Below, one piece after another: positions 1 to 5,874 of a DNA stretch of 7,941 bases. The stretch covers positions 1-7,941 of the forward strand of contig CATWQC010000044.1 in NCBI GenBank assembly GCA_958352845.1, given 5' to 3'. This DNA is from an uncultured Collinsella sp. GTDB taxonomy: Bacteria; Actinomycetota; Coriobacteriia; Coriobacteriales; Coriobacteriaceae. The stretch's first letter is position 1; each line of letters begins with the position of its first letter. Under the pieces are notes generated by a model. It had not been told where the DNA came from. It worked only from the letters and a program-made list of their open reading frames with translations, and searched no databases. A program made the translations under genes and the position numbers.

Positions 1-677
1 ATCGTGCCAAGTATATGATCGTGTCGCTGCCCGCGAACCCGGTCGGCTCGGTGGGCACGCCCGAGGTCTACGAGGAGATTATCGCCTTTGCCCGCGAGCA
101 TGATCTGTTGATCGTTCATGACAACGCGTACTCCGACATCGTGTTTGACGGCGAGCCCGGCGGCAGCTTCTTGCAGTATCCCGGTGCGCTTGAGGTGGGC
201 GTGGAGTTCTTCTCGCTCTCTAAGTCGTTTAACGTCACCGGTGCCCGCATCGGCTTTTTGGTCGGTCGCGAGGATGTGGTCTCGGCCTTTGCCAAGCTGC
301 GCGGCCAGATCGACTTCGGTATGTTCTTCCCGATCCAGAAGGCTGCCATCGCCTGCCTGAACGGTCCGCGCGATGAGGTCGAGGCGCAGCGTCTGAAGTA
401 CCAGGAGCGCCGCGATGCCCTGTGCGACGGTCTTGAGGGCCTGGGCTGGGAGCGTCCCAATGCGCATGGCTCTATGTTTGTGTGGGCCAAGCTTCCCGGT
501 GGTCGCACCGATTCTATGGCGTTTTGCGAGGAGCTTATGGAGAAGGCCGGCGTTGTGGTAACGCCGGGCGCGAGCTTTGGCCCTTCGGGCGAGGGGCACG
601 TGCGTATGGCACTGGTCTTACCGCCCGACCAGATCGCTTTGGCTGTCGAGGCCATTCGCGAGGCGGGCCTGTATTAG
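1..677 (+). CDS. Class I/II PLP-dependent aminotransferase, 5'-truncated by the window edge
   Basis: This is the C-terminal part (about 224 residues) of a fold-type I aminotransferase. The frame is open to the left edge (codons begin at base 3), so the ATG at 15 is internal and the true start lies outside. Visible family features, numbered from that internal Met, are ANPVG near 7-11 (the usual NPTG region), HDNAY at 35-39 (Asp and Tyr contact the cofactor), SLSKSF with the PLP-binding Lys70 (codon 222-224), TGARIG with phosphate-binding Arg78, and VRMAL with Arg197, the expected substrate carboxylate contact. Overall it looks like the LL-diaminopimelate/aspartate aminotransferase group, for example the KAGVVVTPGASFG segment. 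The substrate cannot be read from the sequence. An N-acetyl-LL-diaminopimelate aminotransferase role would fit the acetylase-type dap genes 4 kb away, but the gene is on the opposite strand and this remains speculation. It ends with TAG at 675-677. Confidence 0.9.
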   Translation, partial: RAKYMIVSLPANPVGSVGTPEVYEEIIAFAREHDLLIVHDNAYSDIVFDGEPGGSFLQYPGALEVGVEFFSLSKSFNVTGARIGFLVGREDVVSAFAKLRGQIDFGMFFPIQKAAIACLNGPRDEVEAQRLKYQERRDALCDGLEGLGWERPNAHGSMFVWAKLPGGRTDSMAFCEELMEKAGVVVTPGASFGPSGEGHVRMALVLPPDQIALAVEAIREAGLY

Positions 678-783
678 AGACCTATTTCGACACGTCAATA
701 GCTCGAAACCGATTTCGTGCAGTTATTTTACGAATTCTGCAAACAATTTCGGTAAACGGTCGATTTTTGGCTGCGAATAGGAG

Positions 784-789
784 CATAAT
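784..789 (+). promoter_or_regulatory. Possible -10 box for ldh
   Basis: CATAAT matches five of six positions of the sigma-70-type TATAAT consensus. It lies in the AT-rich spacer and would start transcription just before the two leader hairpins. The best -35 candidate at 17-18 bases spacing (around 760-766) is poor, so the call rests on the -10 hexamer and its location only. Confidence 0.25.
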
Positions 790-794
790 CAAAG

Positions 795-815
795 TCCCGA
801 TTGGATGTATTGGGA
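795..815 (+). promoter_or_regulatory. First hairpin in the ldh leader
   Basis: Arms TCCCGAT (795-801) and ATTGGGA (809-815) form a 7-bp stem with one G-U pair and a 7-base loop. It sits directly before the larger hairpin at 823-851. The two together form a structured leader between the probable promoter and the ldh ribosome binding site. Function is unknown. Confidence 0.4.
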
Positions 816-822
816 TTACGGC

Positions 823-851
823 AAGCCGCTCGGGTCGTTCCCGGGCGGCTT
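823..851 (+). promoter_or_regulatory. Strong 12-bp hairpin in the ldh leader (attenuator-like or terminator-like)
   Basis: Arms AAGCCGCTCGGG (823-834) and CCCGGGCGGCTT (840-851) pair over 12 bp with a single G-U pair and a 5-base loop. The hairpin is followed by a mixed GTTTGTGG, not a clean T-run, so it is a weak intrinsic terminator at best. It could end the upstream aminotransferase transcript. If the ldh promoter lies upstream, it is instead a leader structure that attenuates or stabilises the message. It ends 16 bases before the ribosome binding site and 27 bases before the ldh ATG. Confidence 0.55.
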
Positions 852-878
852 GTTTGTGGAGAGAGATGGGAGTTTCTA

Positions 879-1829
879 ATGGTTAACGAGAAGAAGGTCG
901 CTATTGTCGGCTGCGGTTTCGTCGGTTCGTCTTCGGCGTTCGCTCTGATGCAGAGTGGTCTGTTCTCCGAGATGGTCCTCATCGACGTGGACAAGAACCG
1001 TGCCGAGGGTGAGGCCCTGGATATCGCGCACGGCATGACGTTTGCCGAGCCGATGAAGATCTACGCCGGCGATTATTCCGATGTCGCCGACGCCGCCATG
1101 ATCGTCGTCACCGCTGGTGCTGCCCAGAAGCCCGGTGAGACCCGCCTGGACCTGGTCAACAAGAACGTCAACATCTTTAAGTCCATTATCCCCGAGATTA
1201 AGAAGTCTGGCTTCGACGGCATTCTGCTCATCGTCTCCAACCCGGTCGACGTTCTGACCTACGCCGCCATCAAGATGTCCGGCCTGCCCGAGGGCCATGT
1301 CATCGGCTCCGGTACCGTGCTCGACACCGGCCGTCTGCAGCAGATGCTTGGTGCCCACGTCGAGGTTGACCCGCGCGATGTCCAGGCCTATGTCATGGGC
1401 GAGCACGGCGACTCCGAGTTTGTCGCTTGGTCCAGCGCTCAGGTTGCCGGCGTTCCGCTGAACACTTTCTGTGAGCTTCACGGCCACTTGGAGCATGAGG
1501 CTGCCGAGAAGCGCATCGCCGAGGACGTCAAGAACTCCGCCTACACCATCATCGAGAAGAAGCACGCCACCTACTATGGCGTCGCCATGGCCGTCAAGCG
1601 CATCTGCACCGCCGTCATGCGCGATGAGCAGACCGTTCTGCCTGTCTCTTCGCTCATGGTGGGCGAGTATGGCCTGTCCGATCTTGCCATCTCCATGCCG
1701 ACCGTCGTTGGCCGCGACGGCGTTGTCTGCCGCGTCCCCGTGCCGCTGAACGACGACGAGCAGCATGAGCTCACCGTCTCCGCCAAGGCCCTCAAGGACA
1801 TCATCGACAGCGTCGATTTCTCCTGCTAA
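879..1829 (+). CDS. ldh: L-lactate dehydrogenase
   Basis: This NAD-dependent L-lactate dehydrogenase (316 aa, normal length) is cytoplasmic. It reduces pyruvate to lactate and regenerates NAD in fermentation. The N-terminal Rossmann fold shows GCGFVG (11-16) and Asp36 at the end of the second strand, which favours NAD. The mobile loop AAQKPGETR (81-89) has Gln83 at the position that separates lactate from malate dehydrogenase, and Arg89. Further landmarks are SNPVD (120-124), Arg152 in LDTGR and catalytic His176 in GEHGDSEF. The ATG at 879 is preferred because GGGAG (868-872) lies 6 bases upstream and the protein then starts just before the first strand. An in-frame TTG at 801 would add 26 residues unlike the family and run through the leader hairpins. 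The two residues that bind fructose-1,6-bisphosphate in Bacillus-type enzymes are both Gln here (154 and 169). The gene stands alone between its leader hairpins and its own terminator. Confidence 0.95.
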   Translation: MVNEKKVAIVGCGFVGSSSAFALMQSGLFSEMVLIDVDKNRAEGEALDIAHGMTFAEPMKIYAGDYSDVADAAMIVVTAGAAQKPGETRLDLVNKNVNIFKSIIPEIKKSGFDGILLIVSNPVDVLTYAAIKMSGLPEGHVIGSGTVLDTGRLQQMLGAHVEVDPRDVQAYVMGEHGDSEFVAWSSAQVAGVPLNTFCELHGHLEHEAAEKRIAEDVKNSAYTIIEKKHATYYGVAMAVKRICTAVMRDEQTVLPVSSLMVGEYGLSDLAISMPTVVGRDGVVCRVPVPLNDDEQHELTVSAKALKDIIDSVDFSC

Positions 1830-1860
1830 ATCAAGCTCGCTAGAGCGAAAAGCTACAATG

Positions 1861-1896
1861 AAGGCGTCCGGGCCCACACGGTCCGGGCGCCTTTTT
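1861..1896 (+). terminator. Intrinsic terminator of ldh
   Basis: Arms GGCGTCCGGGCC (1863-1874) and GGTCCGGGCGCC (1880-1891) pair over 12 bp with two G-U pairs and a CACAC loop, followed at once by five T (1892-1896). It lies about 30 bases behind the ldh stop. This is a textbook Rho-independent terminator, so the next gene should need its own promoter. Confidence 0.92.
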
Positions 1897-1940
1897 GGTG
1901 CAAAGTAACCTGACCCCAATGCACCATCCCAATGCACCAT
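1895..1940. repeat. Palindrome-ended intergenic repeat, copy 1, with a tandem 13-base tail
   Basis: The core 1895-1927 begins TTGGTGCA and ends TGCACCAT, an inverted repeat around a 17-base centre. It matches 29 of 33 bases of a second copy at 3121-3153. The last 13 bases, CCCAATGCACCAT (1915-1927), are repeated exactly at 1928-1940. The element overlaps the T-run of the ldh terminator and ends 16 bases before the next start codon. It looks like a small dispersed REP/MITE-type element. With only two copies visible, the family assignment is inference. Confidence 0.65.
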
Positions 1941-1956
1941 AGTTGATGGGAGGGCC

Positions 1957-3117
1957 ATGTCGGATTCGCCTAATTTTTTGACCTATGCCCAGACGGCGTT
2001 TGATCCGTTTGAGGAGCGGCCGTTCTGCGCGGTGGATAGCCTCGTCTTTGCGTGGTTGTCCTATTTGCGTTTGCCGGGTGATATGGCGGAGCTGACGAAC
2101 TGGCAGGGCCTAGACGTACGCGAGCTGCTGCGTGCCGAGTGCTACCGGGACATGATTGACGACTTGTGGGACCCGGAGGGGAGCAGGGCCTTGTTGGAGG
2201 CTGTGGCAGCAAGCCCTCGCTACCGTGGCGTTCGTGTTTGCGGCTATCGTAGCGTGAGTGATGCCGAGACAACGGAGCAGTTTGCGGCCATGACGTTCCG
2301 ATTTCCGGCGGGGTTTAGCTATCTTGCCTTCCGGGGGACCGACAGCACGATTGTGGGCTGGAAAGAGGACTTTAACATGGCGTTCCGGTGTCCTGTGCCG
2401 GCCCAGGAATCCGCGGCGCGTTATGTAGACGAGGCGGCGGATGCGATTGACGGGCCGCTTTTGTGCGGAGGTCATTCCAAGGGTGGAAACCTTGCGGTGT
2501 ACGGTGCGGCGATGTGCCCCGATGTCGCCCGTGAGCGAATCGAACGGGCGTATTCCCATGATGGTCCGGGCTTCGTCGAGGAGTTTCTGAGCGGCAACGC
2601 CTTCGCCGATCTATCCGGTCGAATCGACAAGACGCTACCTCGGTCGTCGATCTTTGGCATGATGTTCGAGACACAGGAGGACTATGCCATCGTTGAGAGC
2701 ACCGAGTTCAGCCTGCTTCAGCATAATCCCTTTAGCTGGGTGGTTGATGGTCGCGACTTCGTGTACTGTGAGCGCCTGTCCGCCGGTGCTCGATACGTTG
2801 ATGGCTCCATTCGCGAGATGCTGCTTGCGGTGTCGCCTAACGAGCGCGAGCGTTTTGTAGATGCGTTGTTCTCCGTGCTTGAGGCTACGGGTGCTGAGCG
2901 GTTTGCGGATATCGCTGGGAATCTGCGCGAGAGCCTGCCCGTGATGCTCCAGGCTGCGCAAGGCTTTGACAAGGATACGCGACGCTTTGTCTCGCAGACT
3001 ATCGTTGCGATTCTTAAGTGTGCGCTTCTGCCCAAACGTCCCCAGATCGACATGCCCGCTGCCGGCAAGAGCTTGGCAGAACAGCTCGAGGCTTGGCAGT
3101 CCGAGCTCCTGCGCTAA
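1957..3117 (+). CDS. DUF2974 family (Mbeg1-like) alpha/beta-hydrolase-like protein
   Basis: This 386-aa protein is recognised as a DUF2974 member from its layout. An N-terminal FDPFEERPFCAVDSLVFAWL segment (about 15-34) is typical of the family opening. FRGTDS (125-130) resembles the class 3 lipase oxyanion region. GHSKGG (172-177) is a GxSxG nucleophile elbow with Ser174. DGPG lies at 202-205, and QHNPFSW (255-261) has His256 as the likely catalytic His. No signal peptide or membrane helix is evident, so it is probably cytoplasmic. A lipase- or esterase-like activity is plausible, but the substrate is unknown. The ATG at 1957 follows GGAGG (1949-1953) at only 3 bases, unusually close; a later TTG at 1978 has no ribosome binding site. 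Codon use is less optimised than in ldh, with many TTG, CGG and GGG codons, fitting low expression. The gene is bracketed by two copies of an intergenic repeat and has no clear T-tailed terminator of its own. Confidence 0.85.
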   Translation: MSDSPNFLTYAQTAFDPFEERPFCAVDSLVFAWLSYLRLPGDMAELTNWQGLDVRELLRAECYRDMIDDLWDPEGSRALLEAVAASPRYRGVRVCGYRSVSDAETTEQFAAMTFRFPAGFSYLAFRGTDSTIVGWKEDFNMAFRCPVPAQESAARYVDEAADAIDGPLLCGGHSKGGNLAVYGAAMCPDVARERIERAYSHDGPGFVEEFLSGNAFADLSGRIDKTLPRSSIFGMMFETQEDYAIVESTEFSLLQHNPFSWVVDGRDFVYCERLSAGARYVDGSIREMLLAVSPNERERFVDALFSVLEATGAERFADIAGNLRESLPVMLQAAQGFDKDTRRFVSQTIVAILKCALLPKRPQIDMPAAGKSLAEQLEAWQSELLR

Positions 3118-3120
3118 CCA

Positions 3121-3167
3121 TTGGTGCAAAGCAACCTGTCCCCGATGCACCAATCTTCGATGCGCCT
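3121..3167. repeat. Palindrome-ended intergenic repeat, copy 2
   Basis: TTGGTGCA (3121-3128) and TGCACCAA (3146-3153) are perfect 8-base inverted ends around a 17-base centre. The 33-base core matches copy 1 (1895-1927) at 29 positions. As in copy 1, a degenerate second version of the 3' end follows (CGATGCGCC, 3158-3166). It starts 3 bases after the stop codon of the DUF2974 gene. The hairpin is not followed by a T-run, so it is not a standard terminator. Confidence 0.65.
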
Positions 3168-3184
3168 GGGGCGGGATCGACCGC

Positions 3185-3190
3185 TATACT
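3185..3190 (+). promoter_or_regulatory. Possible -10 box for the nucleoid-associated protein gene
   Basis: TATACT matches five of six positions of the TATAAT consensus and lies about 40 bases before the likely start codon at 3229, in a spacer where a promoter is expected. No convincing -35 hexamer is visible at 16-18 bases upstream. Confidence 0.4.
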
Positions 3191-3228
3191 GGTTCGTGCC
3201 GAAATCGATCTAGAACGGAATGCCGTAT

Positions 3229-4233
3229 ATGAAAATCAATCACGCGATTCTGCATATCCTGGACTTTGACTCTGCCGTCAACGTTATGAGCCAGCGCGAG
3301 CTCGATATCGAGAGCCGCACCGTGCGCAATTTCGTAACCACGCACCTGCGGCGCGCTCGTACCTCGGCTGATAACAAGCGTGCCACGTTTGCCGAGAACT
3401 CCGCATTCGGCGGCGAGCTCAAGGGCTATTTCTTTGGTGAGCGTGAGTTCGTGGATCTGTCTCAGCAGATTGCGGAGTTCATCTCTTCCGAACTTACCAA
3501 GGCCGAGAAAGCCGAGTCCACTGACGTGCTTGTGGCGGACTTTGATGACGATGAGGATGCCCGCTGGTTTGCCGTGATGCTGCTGGGCTCCAAGCAGGCT
3601 TTTATGCACGAGGTGGGTCGCGAAGAGGGCGAGGTGCGCAACGACATTGCGCGCCACTACGCCATTCTGCCGAATCCCTCGCAAAAGGTGCCGAGCTATG
3701 CAATCGTGCGTGCAAGCACCATGGAGATCGGCTATGTGGATAAGAAGCGCAAGATTGCCGGCGAGGATCGCATACTCATTCCCGATGGCCTGCTGCAGTG
3801 CGACACGGGGGTATCGGGCAAGGAGGTCATCGACACCGTGACGCGTGTGGTCGAGGAAGTCGCCGAGGAGCACGGTGCCAACACGGCTGTAGCACTCGCC
3901 AAGGTTAAGGCTGCTGTTGCCGAGAAAGTTGAGGATGACGAGGAACTGCCCCCTTGGGATATCGTCGATGAGGTCTTTGAGGACGAGCCGGTTATCAAGG
4001 AGAGCGTGCGCGCGGCACTGACTGAGGAGAAGGTGCCTGAGCGTGTGCCCGTGGAGCGCAAGCAGGTCGAACGCGCGGCGGTGCGCAACCACAAGATCCG
4101 TACCGACACGGGCATCGAGATCAGCTTCCCGGCCGAGATGGGTTCGAACTCTGAGTACATCGAGTTTGTCAACGAGCCCAACGGCCTCATCTCCATCGAG
4201 CTCAAGAACATCGGAAGTATTGAGAATCGATAA
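3229..4233 (+). CDS. 37-kDa nucleoid-associated protein (NdpA/NA37 family)
   Basis: This 334-aa protein matches the NA37/NdpA family (Pfam NA37) in length and at both ends. The N-terminus MKINHAILHILDFDS follows the usual pattern of this family. The C-terminal block KIRTDTGIEISFP (289-301) followed by IEFVNEPNGLISIELKNI (311-328) is its most conserved region. Family members bind or associate with the nucleoid, and their precise role is unsettled. Between these ends lie an acidic stretch (DFDDDEDA, 104-111) and a charged, probably helical segment rich in Glu, Lys and Val (about 195-285). I prefer the ATG at 3229 to one at 3220, because a weak GGA-type binding site near 3216-3218 is about 10 bases from 3229 but directly abuts 3220; starting at 3220 adds MPY. 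The gene is probably transcribed alone and ends in a bidirectional terminator facing the dap operon. Confidence 0.88.
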   Translation: MKINHAILHILDFDSAVNVMSQRELDIESRTVRNFVTTHLRRARTSADNKRATFAENSAFGGELKGYFFGEREFVDLSQQIAEFISSELTKAEKAESTDVLVADFDDDEDARWFAVMLLGSKQAFMHEVGREEGEVRNDIARHYAILPNPSQKVPSYAIVRASTMEIGYVDKKRKIAGEDRILIPDGLLQCDTGVSGKEVIDTVTRVVEEVAEEHGANTAVALAKVKAAVAEKVEDDEELPPWDIVDEVFEDEPVIKESVRAALTEEKVPERVPVERKQVERAAVRNHKIRTDTGIEISFPAEMGSNSEYIEFVNEPNGLISIELKNIGSIENR

Positions 4234-4251
4234 ACTGCTCTTGGACGTTGC

Positions 4252-4293
4252 AAAAAACAAAGGCCGAAGCCTTTTGGGACTTCGGCCTTTTTT
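4252..4293. terminator. Bidirectional intrinsic terminator between the converging transcripts
   Basis: Arms AAAGGCCGAAG (4259-4269) and CTTCGGCCTTT (4280-4290) form an 11-bp stem with a 10-base loop. T-rich sequence follows on the plus side, and an A-run at 4252-4257 gives a U-run on the minus strand. It can therefore stop the plus-strand nucleoid-protein transcript, 25 bases after its stop codon, and serve as a backup for the minus-strand dap operon. Confidence 0.9.
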
Positions 4294-4344
4294 GTTTTCG
4301 GCTTGGTTGCTGACATTGCGCCGCAGGTTGGGCATACGTCAGCG

Positions 4345-4369
4345 AAAACGCGGTTTGTCAAAACCGCGT
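4345..4369 (-). terminator. Terminator directly behind dapH
   Basis: On the minus strand, ACGCGGTTT and AAACCGCGT form a perfect 9-bp stem (4348-4356 with 4361-4369) with a 4-base loop, followed by TTTTCGC. It begins 5 bases after the dapH stop codon. The U-run is short (four), so read-through to the stronger bidirectional hairpin at 4252-4293 is likely to matter. Confidence 0.75.
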
Positions 4370-4374
4370 AACTA

Positions 4375-5094
4375 TTAAAGTTGACGTAAGCCCTCTTCCA
4401 GGCCGGTCTTGCTGTCGGTCTTCTCGTCGCGCATCTTGATGACGCGGGCGGGGACACCGGCCACGACGGCACCGGCGGGGACGTCCTCGACGCACACGGC
4501 GCCGGCGGCAACGACAGCGCCCTTGCCTACGTGCACGCCCTCCAAGACCACGGCGTTGGCGCCGATCATAACGTCGTCCTCGATGATGACGGGCGTGGCG
4601 CTGGCGGGCTCCACAACGCCTGCCAGTACGGTGCCGGCGCCGATGTGGCAGTTCTTGCCCACGGTGGCGCGGCCGCCTAGCACGGCGCCCATATCGATCA
4701 TGGAACCCTCGCCGATAACGGAGCCGATGTTGATGATGGCGCCCATCATGATGACGGCACGGTCGCCAATCTCGACGCGGTCGCGGATGATCGCGCCCGG
4801 CTCGATGCGGGCGTTGATGCCCTTAAGGTCGAGCATGGGCACGGCGGAGTTGCGGCAATCGTTCTCCACATCGTAGTAATCGATAGAGTCGGCGTTGGCG
4901 TCGAGGATTGCCCTGAGCTCATCCCAGTCACCAAAGACGGTCTTGCCGCGACGGCCACCGTAGACATGTGCGTCGCCCCAGGCAACCTTCATGCCGGGCT
5001 TCTCGCGCACGTACAGCTTAACAGGCGTCTTCTTGGGCGCGGTGGCGATGTAGTTGATAATTTCCTGTGCATCCATCTCGGCTGCGTTACTCAT
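4375..5094 (-). CDS. dapH: Tetrahydrodipicolinate N-acetyltransferase
   Basis: DapH (239 aa) transfers acetyl from acetyl-CoA to 2,3,4,5-tetrahydrodipicolinate, giving N-acetyl-2-amino-6-oxopimelate. This is the committing step of the acetylase branch toward meso-diaminopimelate. The N-terminal domain opens MDAQEIINYIATAPKKTPVK (7-26), characteristic of DapH. Residues from about 93 to 215 are left-handed beta-helix hexapeptide repeats, with blocks ARIEPGAIIRD (95-105), GGRATVGKNCHIGAG (140-154) and IGANAVVLEGV (177-187). The C-terminal LRQL ending is also family-typical, and similarity to the Bacillus subtilis enzyme as I remember it is high along the whole length. The ATG at 5092-5094 has AAGGAG (5104-5109) 9 bases upstream, which supports it over the internal Met7. 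It is the last gene of the minus-strand operon, 39 bases behind dapB. Its presence shows that this organism does not rely solely on the succinylase, dehydrogenase or direct aminotransferase routes. Confidence 0.96.
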   Translation of the reverse strand: MSNAAEMDAQEIINYIATAPKKTPVKLYVREKPGMKVAWGDAHVYGGRRGKTVFGDWDELRAILDANADSIDYYDVENDCRNSAVPMLDLKGINARIEPGAIIRDRVEIGDRAVIMMGAIINIGSVIGEGSMIDMGAVLGGRATVGKNCHIGAGTVLAGVVEPASATPVIIEDDVMIGANAVVLEGVHVGKGAVVAAGAVCVEDVPAGAVVAGVPARVIKMRDEKTDSKTGLEEGLRQL

Positions 5095-5133
5095 ATGCTG
5101 TTTCTCCTTTGCGTGGATACGGTTGATACCTGG

Positions 5134-5874
5134 TTAGGCAAACATGACCTGATCGAAGGTGTAGAAGCCGGGGTCGCGGGTGACGAGCTTCTGGGCGGCA
5201 GCCAGGGCGCCGTTGACGAAGATCTGGCGGCTCGTGGCGCGGTGTGTGAGCGTGACCTCCTCGTCCTGGCCAAAGAAGCTCACCTCGTGCACACCGGCGA
5301 CGGTGCCGCCGCGCAGCGAGTGCATACCGATTTCCTTGGGATCGCGAGCGCCGCACATGCCCTCGCGTCCGTAGACGGGGTGGTAGCCTGTCTCGGGTTC
5401 GGCCTCGACTACGGCGTCGAGTAGCAGCTTGGCGGTGCCGCTGGGGGCGTCGACCTTTTGGTTGTGGTGCGTCTCGACAATCTCGCAGTCAAAGCCGGGC
5501 AGCTCGCGCGTGGCCTGGGCCACTAGATGACGCAGGGCTGCGATGCCGATGGAGTAATTGCCCGAGTGCATAACGCGGGTGTTCTGGCCCAGCTCACGCA
5601 GACGGTCCATCTGCTCGGGCGTATAGCCCGTGGTGCCCGAGACCAACGCGGCGCCCGTGCGCTCGACATAGGCGACGACGGCATCGAAGGTCACGACGTT
5701 CGAGAAGTCGATGATAACGTCGGCCGCCGGGGCGCTCTCGAGCTCGGACAGATCAAAACCGATCTGGGCGACGATATCAAAAACGGGCTGCCCGCCGGCG
5801 TCGACAACGCCCTCGGCGGTGGTGCGGATGAGCGAGCCCATGCGGCCCGTTCCCATAATGACGGTCTTAATCAA
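5134..5874 (-). CDS. dapB: 4-hydroxy-tetrahydrodipicolinate reductase
   Basis: DapB (246 aa) reduces the DapA product to tetrahydrodipicolinate with NAD(P)H and feeds DapH. The N-terminal nucleotide-binding motif is GTGRMG (8-13), one residue tighter than the GxxGRMG of the E. coli enzyme. VIIDFS (53-58) and GTTGYT (80-85) follow. The family signature from EIVETHHNQK (131-140) to VDAPSGTA (141-148) carries the catalytic His and Lys residues. The C-terminal part, VAGVHEVSF to ATSRQIFVNGA, is also typical. At 246 residues it is shorter than the E. coli protein (273), mostly through a compact nucleotide-binding domain. The start is TTG (5872-5874), overlapping the end of dapA by 8 bases, with GGGAG (5884-5888) 9 bases upstream. 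The next Met (residue 7) would remove the first strand. The overlap suggests translational coupling with dapA. Confidence 0.95.
   Translation of the reverse strand: MIKTVIMGTGRMGSLIRTTAEGVVDAGGQPVFDIVAQIGFDLSELESAPAADVIIDFSNVVTFDAVVAYVERTGAALVSGTTGYTPEQMDRLRELGQNTRVMHSGNYSIGIAALRHLVAQATRELPGFDCEIVETHHNQKVDAPSGTAKLLLDAVVEAEPETGYHPVYGREGMCGARDPKEIGMHSLRGGTVAGVHEVSFFGQDEEVTLTHRATSRQIFVNGALAAAQKLVTRDPGFYTFDQVMFA

Larger units (their letters stand above)
678..878. other. AT-richer intergenic region upstream of ldh, probable promoter region
   Basis: The roughly 200 bases between the aminotransferase and ldh hold no credible gene. The stretch from about 690 to 790 is clearly AT-richer than the flanking genes, as expected for a promoter. 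A small inverted repeat, CGAAA/TTTCG with a 4-base loop, lies at 704-717 and could be a weak terminator of the upstream gene. A possible -10 box, CATAAT, is at 784-789, but no good -35 hexamer sits at the right distance. I looked for a Rex-type operator (TTGTGA-N6-TCACAA), which is common before fermentation genes, and saw none. Two hairpins occupy 795-851 and are listed separately. Confidence 0.5.

Noticed and set aside
678..800. Rex (NADH-sensing) operator upstream of ldh
   Set aside because: I looked for the TTGTGA/TCACAA palindrome because it is common before fermentation genes. No acceptable match is present.
801..878. N-terminal extension of LDH from an in-frame TTG at 801
   Set aside because: It would translate through both leader hairpins, adds 26 residues unlike the family, and the ATG at 879 has a good GGGAG site 6 bases upstream.
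1854..1859. TACAAT as a -10 promoter box between ldh and its terminator
   Set aside because: No -35 partner is visible at the right spacing, and a transcript from it would run straight into the ldh terminator hairpin.
876..1958. A 360-codon open frame on the minus strand opposite ldh
   Set aside because: It mirrors the GC-rich codon pattern of ldh. Its translation is low-complexity (rich in Gly, Val, Asp, Leu) with no recognisable domain, and it crosses the ldh terminator.
2110..2559. A 149-codon minus-strand frame inside the DUF2974 gene
   Set aside because: The composition is Arg/His/Pro-rich without domain features, typical of an antisense frame in GC-rich coding DNA.
3121..3153. Copy 2 of the repeat as an intrinsic terminator of the DUF2974 gene
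   Set aside because: The stem is only 8 bp with a 17-base loop and is not followed by a T-run.
3184..4335. A 383-codon open frame on the minus strand opposite the nucleoid-associated protein gene
   Set aside because: It is a shadow of codon bias: it runs through the bidirectional terminator and shows no family motif, while the plus-strand product matches NA37 at both ends.
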